Shown here: in pieces, positions 1-7,130 of the stretch
Position numbering within the stretch: the first letter of the stretch is position 1
How the letters are laid out: each line of letters opens with the position of its first letter
Assembly (NCBI GenBank): GCA_014377665.1
Contig: JACMPF010000029.1
Location: 1 to 33,993, forward strand
Direction of reading: 5' to 3'
Length of the DNA: 33,993 bases
Origin: Pedobacter sp.
Lineage (GTDB): Bacteria; Bacteroidota; Bacteroidia; Sphingobacteriales; Sphingobacteriaceae
Made by a program: the position numbers and the translations under genes
The notes under the pieces: generated by a model
Databases searched by the model: none
Told to the model about the DNA's origin: nothing
What the model saw: only the letters and a program-made list of their open reading frames with translations

Positions 1-117
1 AATGATGTTTTGGAAAGTACTTCTGTTGATGGAAAGCGCGCATTAATTTTGATGGGAAGCTTTAGTATCTTTGATAATAAGCCGTACAACAATATCATTA
101 GGGTAACCATAGAGTAA
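1..117 (+). CDS. C-terminal tail of a truncated upstream gene
   Basis: The window opens inside a reading frame that runs from base 1 to a TAA at 115-117, giving 38 residues ending in IIRVTIE. The frame is fixed by the stop, which lies just before the next gene. The piece is too short to assign to a family. The alternating hydrophobic pattern looks like the last beta strands of a secreted glycan-binding or SusD-neighbour protein, which would suit the lipoprotein genes downstream, but this is inference from context only. Confidence 0.5.
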   Translation, partial: NDVLESTSVDGKRALILMGSFSIFDNKPYNNIIRVTIE

Positions 118-167
118 TAATGAGAGATCAGTTTAAAACTAACCAATTGAAAAATAAACTAAAGAGT

Positions 168-1952
168 ATGAAAAATTTTAAATTCCAGTCATATATTGGA
201 GCATCTCTCTTTGTAGCAACATTTGCCACGTCGTGTAAAAGTGACTTCGATAAAGTTACTCCTGGTGCACCGCCGGTTTCTACTAATGTTGATTATAAAG
301 TTCCAAAGGTGCTTTACATTATCGCTGATGGGGCGAGAGGTACTTCCGTTAGAGATGCAGAAAGCATAAATATTAAATCGCTTATTGGTAACTCAATATA
401 TACATGGACAGGATTAGCTGACACCACGAAAACTGATGCAACCAACTGGGCTGACATGGTTACTGGTGTAAAGAAAGAAAAACATGGTGTTATTTCTGAG
501 GATTTCGTAGGCAACAAACTGACGCTATATCCTTCTATTTTTACTAGAATTAAAGCTACAAATCCTAAGCTTAGGATTGCAAGCTTTGCATCTTCTGAGG
601 TGTTCAAAACAAAATTGACTGGAGGTACAGATATCTCTGAGTCTTTCGCGGGAAATGACGATGCAACCAAAACAAGAATGGTTGAGTTTCTTAAAACTGA
701 TACCGCTGCTTTAGTGTTGGGACAATTCACTGGAGTGCAGACAGCTGGTAAAGCATCAGGATTTGATAACTCTTTTGCGCCATATAAGGCTGCCATTAAT
801 GCATTTGATGCTAAAGTAGGCGAATTGGTTGCTGCTGTTAAAGCTAGACCCACATATGCAAAAGAAAACTGGTTAGTAATTATAACTTCAAACCGGGGTG
901 GCAATTTTACACTTCCTACGAATCTAGACGATAAAACGGTATTTAGTAACACTAATGCTAACGTCTTTACAGTTATCTACAACCCAAGCTTTAAACCTAC
1001 ATTTATTGGTAAACCATTTTTAGGAAACTCTTTCGCCGGATCGGCTGTAAGGTATAAGGGTGATCCAAATAGAACAGCTGGAGTAACTGCTGCCGACAAG
1101 TCTGGTAATTTCAACTTTGGATCGAATACTAATTTCAGTATTTCTGTAAAAGTAAAAAAAGGATTCACTAAGAACAGGTCTCGTGGTGACTATTTTTATC
1201 AATGGCCTTCTATACTTGGTAAGCGAGCGAATTCAGGATGGGGAGAAGGCAACCCAGGTTGGGATTTCTCGTTATTTTACAACGGCTGGCGCTTCTTTGC
1301 TTCTGGTGGTCCAAATTGGGGTGGTGGAACCGAAATTGGTGGTTTGGATTTCAGTGGAGACACCTGGCATGATCTAACTGTGGTAATTGAGAAAAAAGCT
1401 GATGGATTCAAGTATGTGAGGGTTTACACAGACGGTGTTTTAGGAACAACAAATAGAAATGGTGGGTCTGTGGCCACGCCTTCTAAAACTGAAGTAAGAT
1501 TAGATGGTCAGCCGAACTTTGACAATAATGCACCTGTTCGTGTTGGATACAGCCCAGGAGAAATAGATGGTGATTTTGGTAATATTAACATTAACCTGGC
1601 TGAATTGAAAATATGGAAGGTTGCGTTGCCTGATGCCGTTGTTAAACAGTATGCTTGTGATCCTACTATGGATTCAAGTCATCCTTATTATGATTTCCTA
1701 GTTGGATACTGGCATTTGAACGAAGGATCAGGATCTTCAATGAAAGACTTGGGACCATTTGAAGCTAACATGACTTTGCAGGGTACCTACGCATGGGAAT
1801 CATTCACTGACCTTCTTTGCTCACCAACTGTAACTGCTCTAGGAAATCTTGTTCCAAAGAACTCTGATTTACCTGCGCAAATTATTAGTTGGTTTAATAT
1901 TCCTCGTCAAGAGTCTTGGGCTTTGGACGGCAAAGTTTGGATCTCAAATTAA
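168..1952 (+). CDS. Lipoprotein with phosphodiesterase (alkaline phosphatase-fold) domain and LamG-like domain, DUF4983-type
   Basis: A 594-residue exported lipoprotein. The start at 168 is preferred over the ATG at 120 because it places a signal peptide directly before the lipobox FATSC (Cys23). Residues ~45-260 resemble the type I phosphodiesterase / nucleotide pyrophosphatase fold: VLYIIADGARG supplies the first metal Asp (about residue 54) and TNWADMVTGV resembles the nucleophile region. The later ligand motifs are changed: the place of VDxxGH reads VQTAGK and the place of DHGG reads NRGG. Residues ~300-580 form a LamG/jelly-roll domain rich in Trp and Gly, with LNEGSGSSMKDLG typical of such domains. 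The protein is probably surface-anchored and glycan-binding rather than catalytic. It lies 50 bases after the upstream gene's stop and 58 before the next gene, in one apparent operon. Confidence 0.75.
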   Translation: MKNFKFQSYIGASLFVATFATSCKSDFDKVTPGAPPVSTNVDYKVPKVLYIIADGARGTSVRDAESINIKSLIGNSIYTWTGLADTTKTDATNWADMVTGVKKEKHGVISEDFVGNKLTLYPSIFTRIKATNPKLRIASFASSEVFKTKLTGGTDISESFAGNDDATKTRMVEFLKTDTAALVLGQFTGVQTAGKASGFDNSFAPYKAAINAFDAKVGELVAAVKARPTYAKENWLVIITSNRGGNFTLPTNLDDKTVFSNTNANVFTVIYNPSFKPTFIGKPFLGNSFAGSAVRYKGDPNRTAGVTAADKSGNFNFGSNTNFSISVKVKKGFTKNRSRGDYFYQWPSILGKRANSGWGEGNPGWDFSLFYNGWRFFASGGPNWGGGTEIGGLDFSGDTWHDLTVVIEKKADGFKYVRVYTDGVLGTTNRNGGSVATPSKTEVRLDGQPNFDNNAPVRVGYSPGEIDGDFGNININLAELKIWKVALPDAVVKQYACDPTMDSSHPYYDFLVGYWHLNEGSGSSMKDLGPFEANMTLQGTYAWESFTDLLCSPTVTALGNLVPKNSDLPAQIISWFNIPRQESWALDGKVWISN

Positions 1953-1959
1953 AGAATTC

Positions 1960-1984
1960 AGCGGAGCTTGAAAATGGCTCCGCT
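1960..1984 (+). other. Intergenic hairpin between two lipoprotein genes
   Basis: An 8-bp perfect stem (AGCGGAGC at 1960-1967 with GCTCCGCT at 1977-1984) encloses a 9-base loop and begins 7 bases after the stop of the preceding gene. No T-run follows, so it is unlikely to be a simple intrinsic terminator. It may protect or process the operon mRNA. Confidence 0.5.
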
Positions 1985-2010
1985 TACACAAACTATTTAT
2001 AATCTTATAT

Positions 2011-3489
2011 ATGAAAAAAGTTTTTACGCTATTGCACTTTTGCCTTCTTGCAACTGGTGCATCTTTATTCATGTCATGTGAGAAAGAAAAACTTGCTGAC
2101 GTGTTGTCAAAAGAACAGTTTGATAATGTAGCAATTTCTCTCGCTACGAAGACTGAAATTGGTACGGGAAGTACTTTTACCTTAACAGGTGGAGAGTTAA
2201 CCGTTCCTGTTACTGTTGATTTTTCTACTGCCACTACCAGAGCTTTTACTGTTCAGCTTACAGCTAATGCTGATACCGTTGCTCAGTTGGTTACCGCTGG
2301 AACTTTGGCTACTGGTACTGTGCCAATCAGCACAGGCTCATTCTCTATACCTACGGTACTTAACGTTCCAATTGGAGTTACAAAAACAACATTTAACCTT
2401 GTTGTTAGTCGGTCTTTTCTTGAGGTAAATTATGGTAAAACAGTTGCTTTGGCTTTGAAGATGACAAGTCCTGCAAAAGGTAATACTATTGCTCAGGGCA
2501 AGAGTGTTGGTATAATTACCATAAAAACGGCTGAAGCGATCACAGCTGATGCAGTTCATTACATTGGTTTCGCAGCAAGTACATTATTAGTTCCGGACAA
2601 CAATAACTTTGTCCTTGGATCTAGAGATCTCACTATTACTTTACCGATTTCATTATCAGGTATTGCTGGGCCAACCTTCACCGTTGAAGTAACGAAAGAT
2701 GCTGCTGCATCACAAGCGCTTATTACAAGCGGTGGTGTTACTAATGCTGCAATTTTACCTAGTGACAGGTTTGAAGTTGGAATCGGTAAGGTTACATTCG
2801 ATCTATCTAAAAATACAACTAGTATAGTATTGAGCACTAATTTCTCGCAGTTAATGGCGCTTACTGATAAAAAATGGTTATTGGGTTTGACACTTACCAA
2901 TCCGACAAAGTACCAAACCAGTGCTACCAAAAAATCTATTGTTGTTATTATAGATGGTACTAATCTTTCCAGACCGTATATTGGTAATGAAACTACTTTA
3001 GTTCGTCCTTATACCGGCACTCCTTTCGTAATCTCGGGAACTATTGACCAGGCCTCGGAATTGATTCCTGCTGCAATTTACGATCTTGGTGGAGAAGGTG
3101 TTGCATTCCATGACAATGGTGGTAAAGATGGTGCTACTGGATTCCGTCCTAACGATCAAGTTGATATAGCAAACAATATTCCTCGTGTTGCTGTTGGATG
3201 GACTGGTGATGGCGAATGGTTGACTTATACTGTCAATGTAGAAGCTGACGGAACTTATGAGCTTAACTCAATTATCGGCTCCGCTGGTGATGATGGTCGT
3301 TATACCATTTACTTTGACGGGGTAGCTATTACTCCATTGTTATCTGCGAAAAAAACTCCAGGTGCTTATGGAGATCAACAGCCTAATTACACCACAGTTA
3401 GTCTTAAGAAAGGAAGGCATATATTTAAGTTCTTCATGAATAGAGCTACTTATGATGTAAAAGGCTGGATCTTCACTAGAAAAAGCTAA
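2011..3489 (+). CDS. Lipoprotein with two DUF1735-like repeats and C-terminal CBM6-like domain
   Basis: A 492-residue protein with a signal peptide and lipobox FMSC (Cys23) followed by EKEK. Residues ~35-175 and ~180-320 are two related beta-rich repeats. Each carries a strand-rich Thr/Val pattern with a VxVDF or TLPISL core and ends in xSIVVII or GIITIKT, as in the DUF1735/BT_3987-type N-terminal modules of Bacteroidota glycan-locus proteins. Residues ~330-492 look like a CBM6-type carbohydrate-binding domain: a RPNDQVDI stretch is followed by VGWTGDGEWLTYTVNVEADG, which matches the canonical W-x-Y-x-V-x-V core, and the domain ends in GWIFTRKS. The protein is expected to bind glycan at the cell surface. 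The domain order is clear, but family names are from memory of the patterns. Confidence 0.7.
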   Translation: MKKVFTLLHFCLLATGASLFMSCEKEKLADVLSKEQFDNVAISLATKTEIGTGSTFTLTGGELTVPVTVDFSTATTRAFTVQLTANADTVAQLVTAGTLATGTVPISTGSFSIPTVLNVPIGVTKTTFNLVVSRSFLEVNYGKTVALALKMTSPAKGNTIAQGKSVGIITIKTAEAITADAVHYIGFAASTLLVPDNNNFVLGSRDLTITLPISLSGIAGPTFTVEVTKDAAASQALITSGGVTNAAILPSDRFEVGIGKVTFDLSKNTTSIVLSTNFSQLMALTDKKWLLGLTLTNPTKYQTSATKKSIVVIIDGTNLSRPYIGNETTLVRPYTGTPFVISGTIDQASELIPAAIYDLGGEGVAFHDNGGKDGATGFRPNDQVDIANNIPRVAVGWTGDGEWLTYTVNVEADGTYELNSIIGSAGDDGRYTIYFDGVAITPLLSAKKTPGAYGDQQPNYTTVSLKKGRHIFKFFMNRATYDVKGWIFTRKS

Positions 3490-3536
3490 TTACGATTCAG
3501 AATAATACCCAAACAAACTATAACCACCACAAGGAG

Positions 3537-4568
3537 ATGAAAAGATTTTTCAGACCACTAGCATTACTTCTTTTAGCGGGAGCGCTCTTCTCCTGCGAAA
3601 AGGACCGTCTTATGAGTATCGAAGATGAAGGACCTGTTGTTAATCCATTAGCGAATTTTGAGGTCACCAAGGATCCAGCTGATGGTTTTTCCTATAGTTT
3701 TAAGAATTTATCTTCTAACTACGAAAAGCTGGAATGGAGATTTGGCGATGATACGTTAAGTACACTAGCTTCACCTAGTCATGTATATTTAACCACCGGT
3801 AAATTCCAGGTTGATTTGAAAGCGTTTTCCTCTACTGGTGCTGTTACCAGGAAACTGGTAGACATCAATATTGTTGCTGATAGCGTGGCCAAAGTTACAG
3901 CAGTGAAGACAGGAGTGTTAAACCAAGTAAAATTTGGGATATCTGTAAAGGCTAAAATTAAGACCATTATGTGGACTTTCTTAGATGTAACACCAAATGT
4001 ACAATCTAGCTCTATGGAGCCAGTAAGGAACTATAATGCAGGATCATTTAATGCATTTAGTGTACGTGTTGAGACTGAGAAAGGATCTGTAATTAATTTG
4101 TCGAAGTTTGTTACTCCTGAAGGAATCGCAGAAAACATTACGCAAAATTATACTTCTTTTACTGCTTCCACAAACAACAGCAATACAAATGAAAATGCTG
4201 CCAAATTGGTTGATAATAACCTAGACACGAAAATTTATCTTGGAGGACCACCTTTACCGCTTACATTTAAATTTCAGTATGCCTCTGCCCAGACTGTTAA
4301 GATCTATGCCATTGGGTCTGCGAACGATTCTGACACAAGAGATCCTAAAATCTGGACAATGGAAGGTTCCAATGATGATAATGTGTGGACTGTTCTGGAT
4401 TCAAGAACCCAGACAAGTACATTTTATGCCCAAGCTGGTAACCAATTTAAAAAGTTGTTTTACTTCACTATTGCGGAACCTAAACCATTTGTATACTATA
4501 GGTGGAGAATAACTTCGATGTCAGGAAGCGCTAACTTTCAGGCATCTGAGATTAGATTGTTTAGATAG
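3537..4568 (+). CDS. PKD-domain lipoprotein with C-terminal F5/8 type C (discoidin-like) domain, paralogue 1
   Basis: A 343-residue lipoprotein with lipobox LFSC (Cys20) followed by EKDR. Residues ~40-112 are a PKD domain (LEWRFGDDTLS, then SPSHVYLTTGKFQVDL). Residues ~115-200 are a second, more divergent Ig/PKD-like repeat. Residues ~215-343 form a discoidin-like domain (NENAAKLVDNNLDTKIY, YYRWRITSM, ASEIRLFR), a fold that often binds sugars. AAGGAG lies at 3531-3536, directly abutting the ATG at 3537, which is too close for a normal Shine-Dalgarno spacing, so it may be coincidental. The gene starts 47 bases after the previous stop and is followed by a strong terminator. It is a close paralogue of the next gene. 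Confidence 0.8.
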   Translation: MKRFFRPLALLLLAGALFSCEKDRLMSIEDEGPVVNPLANFEVTKDPADGFSYSFKNLSSNYEKLEWRFGDDTLSTLASPSHVYLTTGKFQVDLKAFSSTGAVTRKLVDINIVADSVAKVTAVKTGVLNQVKFGISVKAKIKTIMWTFLDVTPNVQSSSMEPVRNYNAGSFNAFSVRVETEKGSVINLSKFVTPEGIAENITQNYTSFTASTNNSNTNENAAKLVDNNLDTKIYLGGPPLPLTFKFQYASAQTVKIYAIGSANDSDTRDPKIWTMEGSNDDNVWTVLDSRTQTSTFYAQAGNQFKKLFYFTIAEPKPFVYYRWRITSMSGSANFQASEIRLFR

Positions 4569-4591
4569 AAATTTTCCTTAGAAAACTTGCA

Positions 4592-4622
4592 AGGCGGCTT
4601 TAAACAGCCGCCTTTTTTTTTT
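4592..4622 (+). terminator. Rho-independent terminator
   Basis: The stem GGCGGCT/AGCCGCC (4593-4599 with 4606-4612) with a 6-base loop is followed by an uninterrupted run of at least ten T. It sits 23 bases after the stop of the first PKD lipoprotein gene and closes the transcription unit that starts upstream of the window. Confidence 0.92.
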
Positions 4623-4710
4623 GGGATATTGTAATAAATTGGGTACTTATGCGATTTAGCTGCCGATGGCATATAATTTGCCTAATTTCACGTATTATTT
4701 GATACAATAA

Positions 4711-4726
4711 CCCCCCCCCAAAAAAA
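4711..4726 (+). repeat. C9/A7 homopolymer tract immediately before a start codon
   Basis: Nine C (4711-4719) are followed by seven A (4720-4726, the last being the A of ATG). The tract lies where the ribosome lands on the second PKD lipoprotein mRNA and is the only such C-run in the window that I noticed. Length change by slipped-strand mispairing could alter the leader, but not the reading frame, because it lies outside the coding region. Confidence 0.85.
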
Positions 4727-5754
4727 TGAACAAAATTTTTAAACCTTTCCTATTACTGGTATTTGCTGCCATGATAGTTTCCTGTGAGAAAGATCAGGTG
4801 TTAGTGGAAGAACCACTCAATTCTGAGAAACTTCCTTTAGTAGATTATGCAATCGTCCCGGGAGATGATCCTTTTACTTTTAAATTTGAGAATAAGTCCA
4901 GCGGCTTTGAGAAAGTCGAGTGGCGTTTTGGTGATGACACTTTGTCAACTGTCCTATCACCTACACATGTATTTTTGGCGCCAGGACTTTATCAGGTAGA
5001 CCTACAAGCCTTTAATTCAGAAAATGCCGTTTCCAGGAAACTAGTTGATATTAAAATTGTTCCAGATAGTGTGGTAAAAGTTACGGCTACGAAGACAGGT
5101 GTATTGAACCAGGTTAAATTTAATCTGAGTAGTAAGGCTAAGATCGTATCCGCTAAATGGACTTTTAATGATGTGTCGCCATCTGTTGTTTCTGAGAGCA
5201 TGAATCCTGTTAGAGATTATCAAGCTGGATCCTTCAATAGTTTTTCAGTAACTATTACTACCGATAAGGGCTCTATGGTGACTTTTGATAAGTTCGCTAC
5301 TCCTGAGGGTATCGCCGATAACATCACTCAAAACGCGCTGTCTTTTGTAGCGTCGACTGATAACAGCAATACCAACGAAAATGCTGCCAAATTAATAGAT
5401 AATAACCTTGATACTAAGGCCTTGCTAGCAGGACCTACGTTACCGTTAACTTTTAAATTCCAATTTAACTCTGCTCAAACTGTAAAAATTTATGCAATTG
5501 GGTCTGCGAACGATTCAGACTCTAGAGATCCAAAGGCTTGGACACTCGAAGGTTCTATTGATGGTTCAGCGTGGACTATACTTGATTCACGAAGTTTAAC
5601 AAGCACATTTTACACTCAGGCAAATAGCCAATGGAAACAGTTGTTTTATTTTACTATTGCTGAGCCAAAACCTTTTGTCTTTTACAGGTGGAAGATTACA
5701 TCTATCTATAATGATGCGAATTTTCAGGCCTCTGAAATTAGATTGTTTAGGTAG
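4726..5754 (+). CDS. PKD-domain lipoprotein with C-terminal F5/8 type C (discoidin-like) domain, paralogue 2
   Basis: A 342-residue lipoprotein with the same plan as the gene before it: Cys20 lipobox (IVSC, then EKDQ), PKD domain at ~40-112 (VEWRFGDDTLS), a second Ig-like repeat, and a discoidin-like domain at ~214-342 ending in ASEIRLFR. The two C-terminal domains are nearly the same over long stretches (IYAIGSANDSD, LFYFTIAEPKPFV), so this is a recent tandem duplication or one kept similar by conversion. It is flanked by terminators on both sides, so it forms its own unit. The start codon directly follows the C9/A7 tract. The likely role is glycan recognition at the cell surface. Confidence 0.8.
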   Translation: MNKIFKPFLLLVFAAMIVSCEKDQVLVEEPLNSEKLPLVDYAIVPGDDPFTFKFENKSSGFEKVEWRFGDDTLSTVLSPTHVFLAPGLYQVDLQAFNSENAVSRKLVDIKIVPDSVVKVTATKTGVLNQVKFNLSSKAKIVSAKWTFNDVSPSVVSESMNPVRDYQAGSFNSFSVTITTDKGSMVTFDKFATPEGIADNITQNALSFVASTDNSNTNENAAKLIDNNLDTKALLAGPTLPLTFKFQFNSAQTVKIYAIGSANDSDSRDPKAWTLEGSIDGSAWTILDSRSLTSTFYTQANSQWKQLFYFTIAEPKPFVFYRWKITSIYNDANFQASEIRLFR

Positions 5755-5773
5755 TTTACACACATGATTAAAC

Positions 5774-5805
5774 AAAGCCAATTCGGAAACGGGTTGGCTT
5801 TTTAA
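5774..5805 (+). terminator. Rho-independent terminator
   Basis: The stem AAAGCCAA/TTGGCTTT (5774-5781 with 5794-5801) with a 12-base loop runs into a short T-run. It starts 20 bases after the second PKD lipoprotein gene stops. Confidence 0.85.
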
Positions 5806-5811
5806 TTACAA

Positions 5812-5819
5812 TATATTTG
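5812..5819 (+). promoter_or_regulatory. Possible Bacteroidota -7 promoter element
   Basis: TATATTTG matches the Bacteroidota -7 consensus TAnnTTTG, lies just after a terminator and 104 bases before the third PKD lipoprotein gene. No convincing TTTG -33 element sits at the usual distance, so this is only a candidate. Confidence 0.3.
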
Positions 5820-5922
5820 TTACAATAATTTTTGGTGAGTAGTACAATATTCATTACATTTATATAATTAAATCAACTTTCAAATAGTTAAGTAAATATA
5901 AACCAAATATAATTTTCCACCC

Positions 5923-7029
5923 ATGAACAAAATCCTTAAACCGATTTTATTTCTGTTCTGTGCGGCAACTATTGTTGCCTGCGAGAAAGACCGTGTGCTA
6001 CCAATTGATAACACAGAAATTGGCGAACGCCCATTTGTTGATTACGAGATTGTTGCAAAAGATGATCCTTTCACATTTGAGTTCAAGAACAAATCAACCA
6101 ACTTTAAAGCCATGGAGTGGCGTTTCGGAGACGATAGTTTATCCAGAGAAGTTTCGCCAACGCACTTATTTCTTAAAGATGGAAAGTATGAAGTTGTCTT
6201 GACAGCCATCTCAGAGACTGGTGCAACCGCTAAAAAACTGGTTGTTGTGAAAATTGATGCAGAAAAAGTGGCGAAAGTAGTTGCGTTGCCAAACGGAACT
6301 GCTAATACTGTTAAGTTTAGAATAGCTACTACCGCTCAAGTTAAGTCCGCTAAATGGGACTTCGGAGACGGAACTACCTCGACAGAATTAGAACCTGCGA
6401 AAGCTTACGCTGATGGGAAACTTTTTACTGCTAAAGTCGTTTTAACTACTATAAACGGTTCTCAGGCAACTGTTAGTAAATTAGTTTCTTCTAATGGGAC
6501 GCTAGAAGAGGTAACCACTCAATTTATTAAAAATGCCGGCCCTAAATTTGCAGCGTCGGAACGTGTTGGAGGCAGATGGGGTGTAGTTGCAGATTGGAGA
6601 GTAAACCAAGCGGTTAGACAAAGAGAAGGCGGCATGGGCGGCTGGGATGAATGGGAAGGAAATAGCATGTCTATGGAGAAATGGGGTGGCGAACCAGATA
6701 TTGTGAATGGTAAGATTGAGCAAACTTCTCTCGTAGAATTGCCTGTAGGAAAATACTTCTATGTATTACAATTCCACGATTTCCAAGTAAAGGATAAGCT
6801 ATATAATGTTATCTCAAAAGCTAATAATCTACCTGATGTTAACAATGTCGAAACTGATGCAAATGTTCTTGGATTCTTGAAGTTGAGTGGAAATGGACCG
6901 TTAAACTCTACAACTCCGTTTGAAATAAAAGAAGTCAGAAAGGTTACTTTTGGATTTGCCGCTACCTTCCAGCAGTCAGATCAGAATTTTAAACTAACTT
7001 CAATAAAGCTCTATAGACAAGACAAGTAA
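5923..7029 (+). CDS. PKD-domain lipoprotein with a different C-terminal domain (DUF5013-like)
   Basis: A 368-residue lipoprotein whose first ~110 residues match the two preceding paralogues (signal peptide, Cys20 lipobox IVAC then EKDR, PKD domain with MEWRFGDDSLS). A second, more canonical PKD repeat lies at ~120-195 (AKWDFGDGTTS). The last ~170 residues are unrelated to the discoidin domain of its neighbours. They contain a Gly/Trp-rich loop (GGMGGWDEWEGNSMSMEKWG), then LPVGKYFYVLQFHD and a VTFGFAATFQ strand, in the style of DUF5013-type binding domains. The shared front and new back point to module swapping. It is probably another surface glycan-binding protein, with its own terminator. 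Confidence 0.75.
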   Translation: MNKILKPILFLFCAATIVACEKDRVLPIDNTEIGERPFVDYEIVAKDDPFTFEFKNKSTNFKAMEWRFGDDSLSREVSPTHLFLKDGKYEVVLTAISETGATAKKLVVVKIDAEKVAKVVALPNGTANTVKFRIATTAQVKSAKWDFGDGTTSTELEPAKAYADGKLFTAKVVLTTINGSQATVSKLVSSNGTLEEVTTQFIKNAGPKFAASERVGGRWGVVADWRVNQAVRQREGGMGGWDEWEGNSMSMEKWGGEPDIVNGKIEQTSLVELPVGKYFYVLQFHDFQVKDKLYNVISKANNLPDVNNVETDANVLGFLKLSGNGPLNSTTPFEIKEVRKVTFGFAATFQQSDQNFKLTSIKLYRQDK

Positions 7030-7052
7030 TTTTTTCTTAATTTTAAATTATT

Positions 7053-7085
7053 AAAACCCGGTTGATAAGAACAGCCGGGTTTTTA
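7053..7085 (+). terminator. Rho-independent terminator
   Basis: The stem AAAACCCGG/CCGGGTTTT (7053-7061 with 7075-7083), extendable by wobble and Watson-Crick pairs into the loop, ends in T5. It starts 24 bases after the third PKD lipoprotein gene. Confidence 0.9.
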
Positions 7086-7130
7086 GTAATATGATCAAGA
7101 TGAATTTATACTTACACTTCGCCCCATATA

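Noticed and set aside
314-952. Long minus-strand open frame opposite the phosphodiesterase-fold gene
   Set aside because: It is a shadow of the plus-strand gene: no family features, no credible start site, and the sense frame has signal peptide and domain motifs.
4651-4725. TATTATTTG and TATAATTTG before the second PKD lipoprotein as -7 boxes
   Set aside because: The spacing inside the motif differs from TAnnTTTG and no -33 partner is at the right distance.
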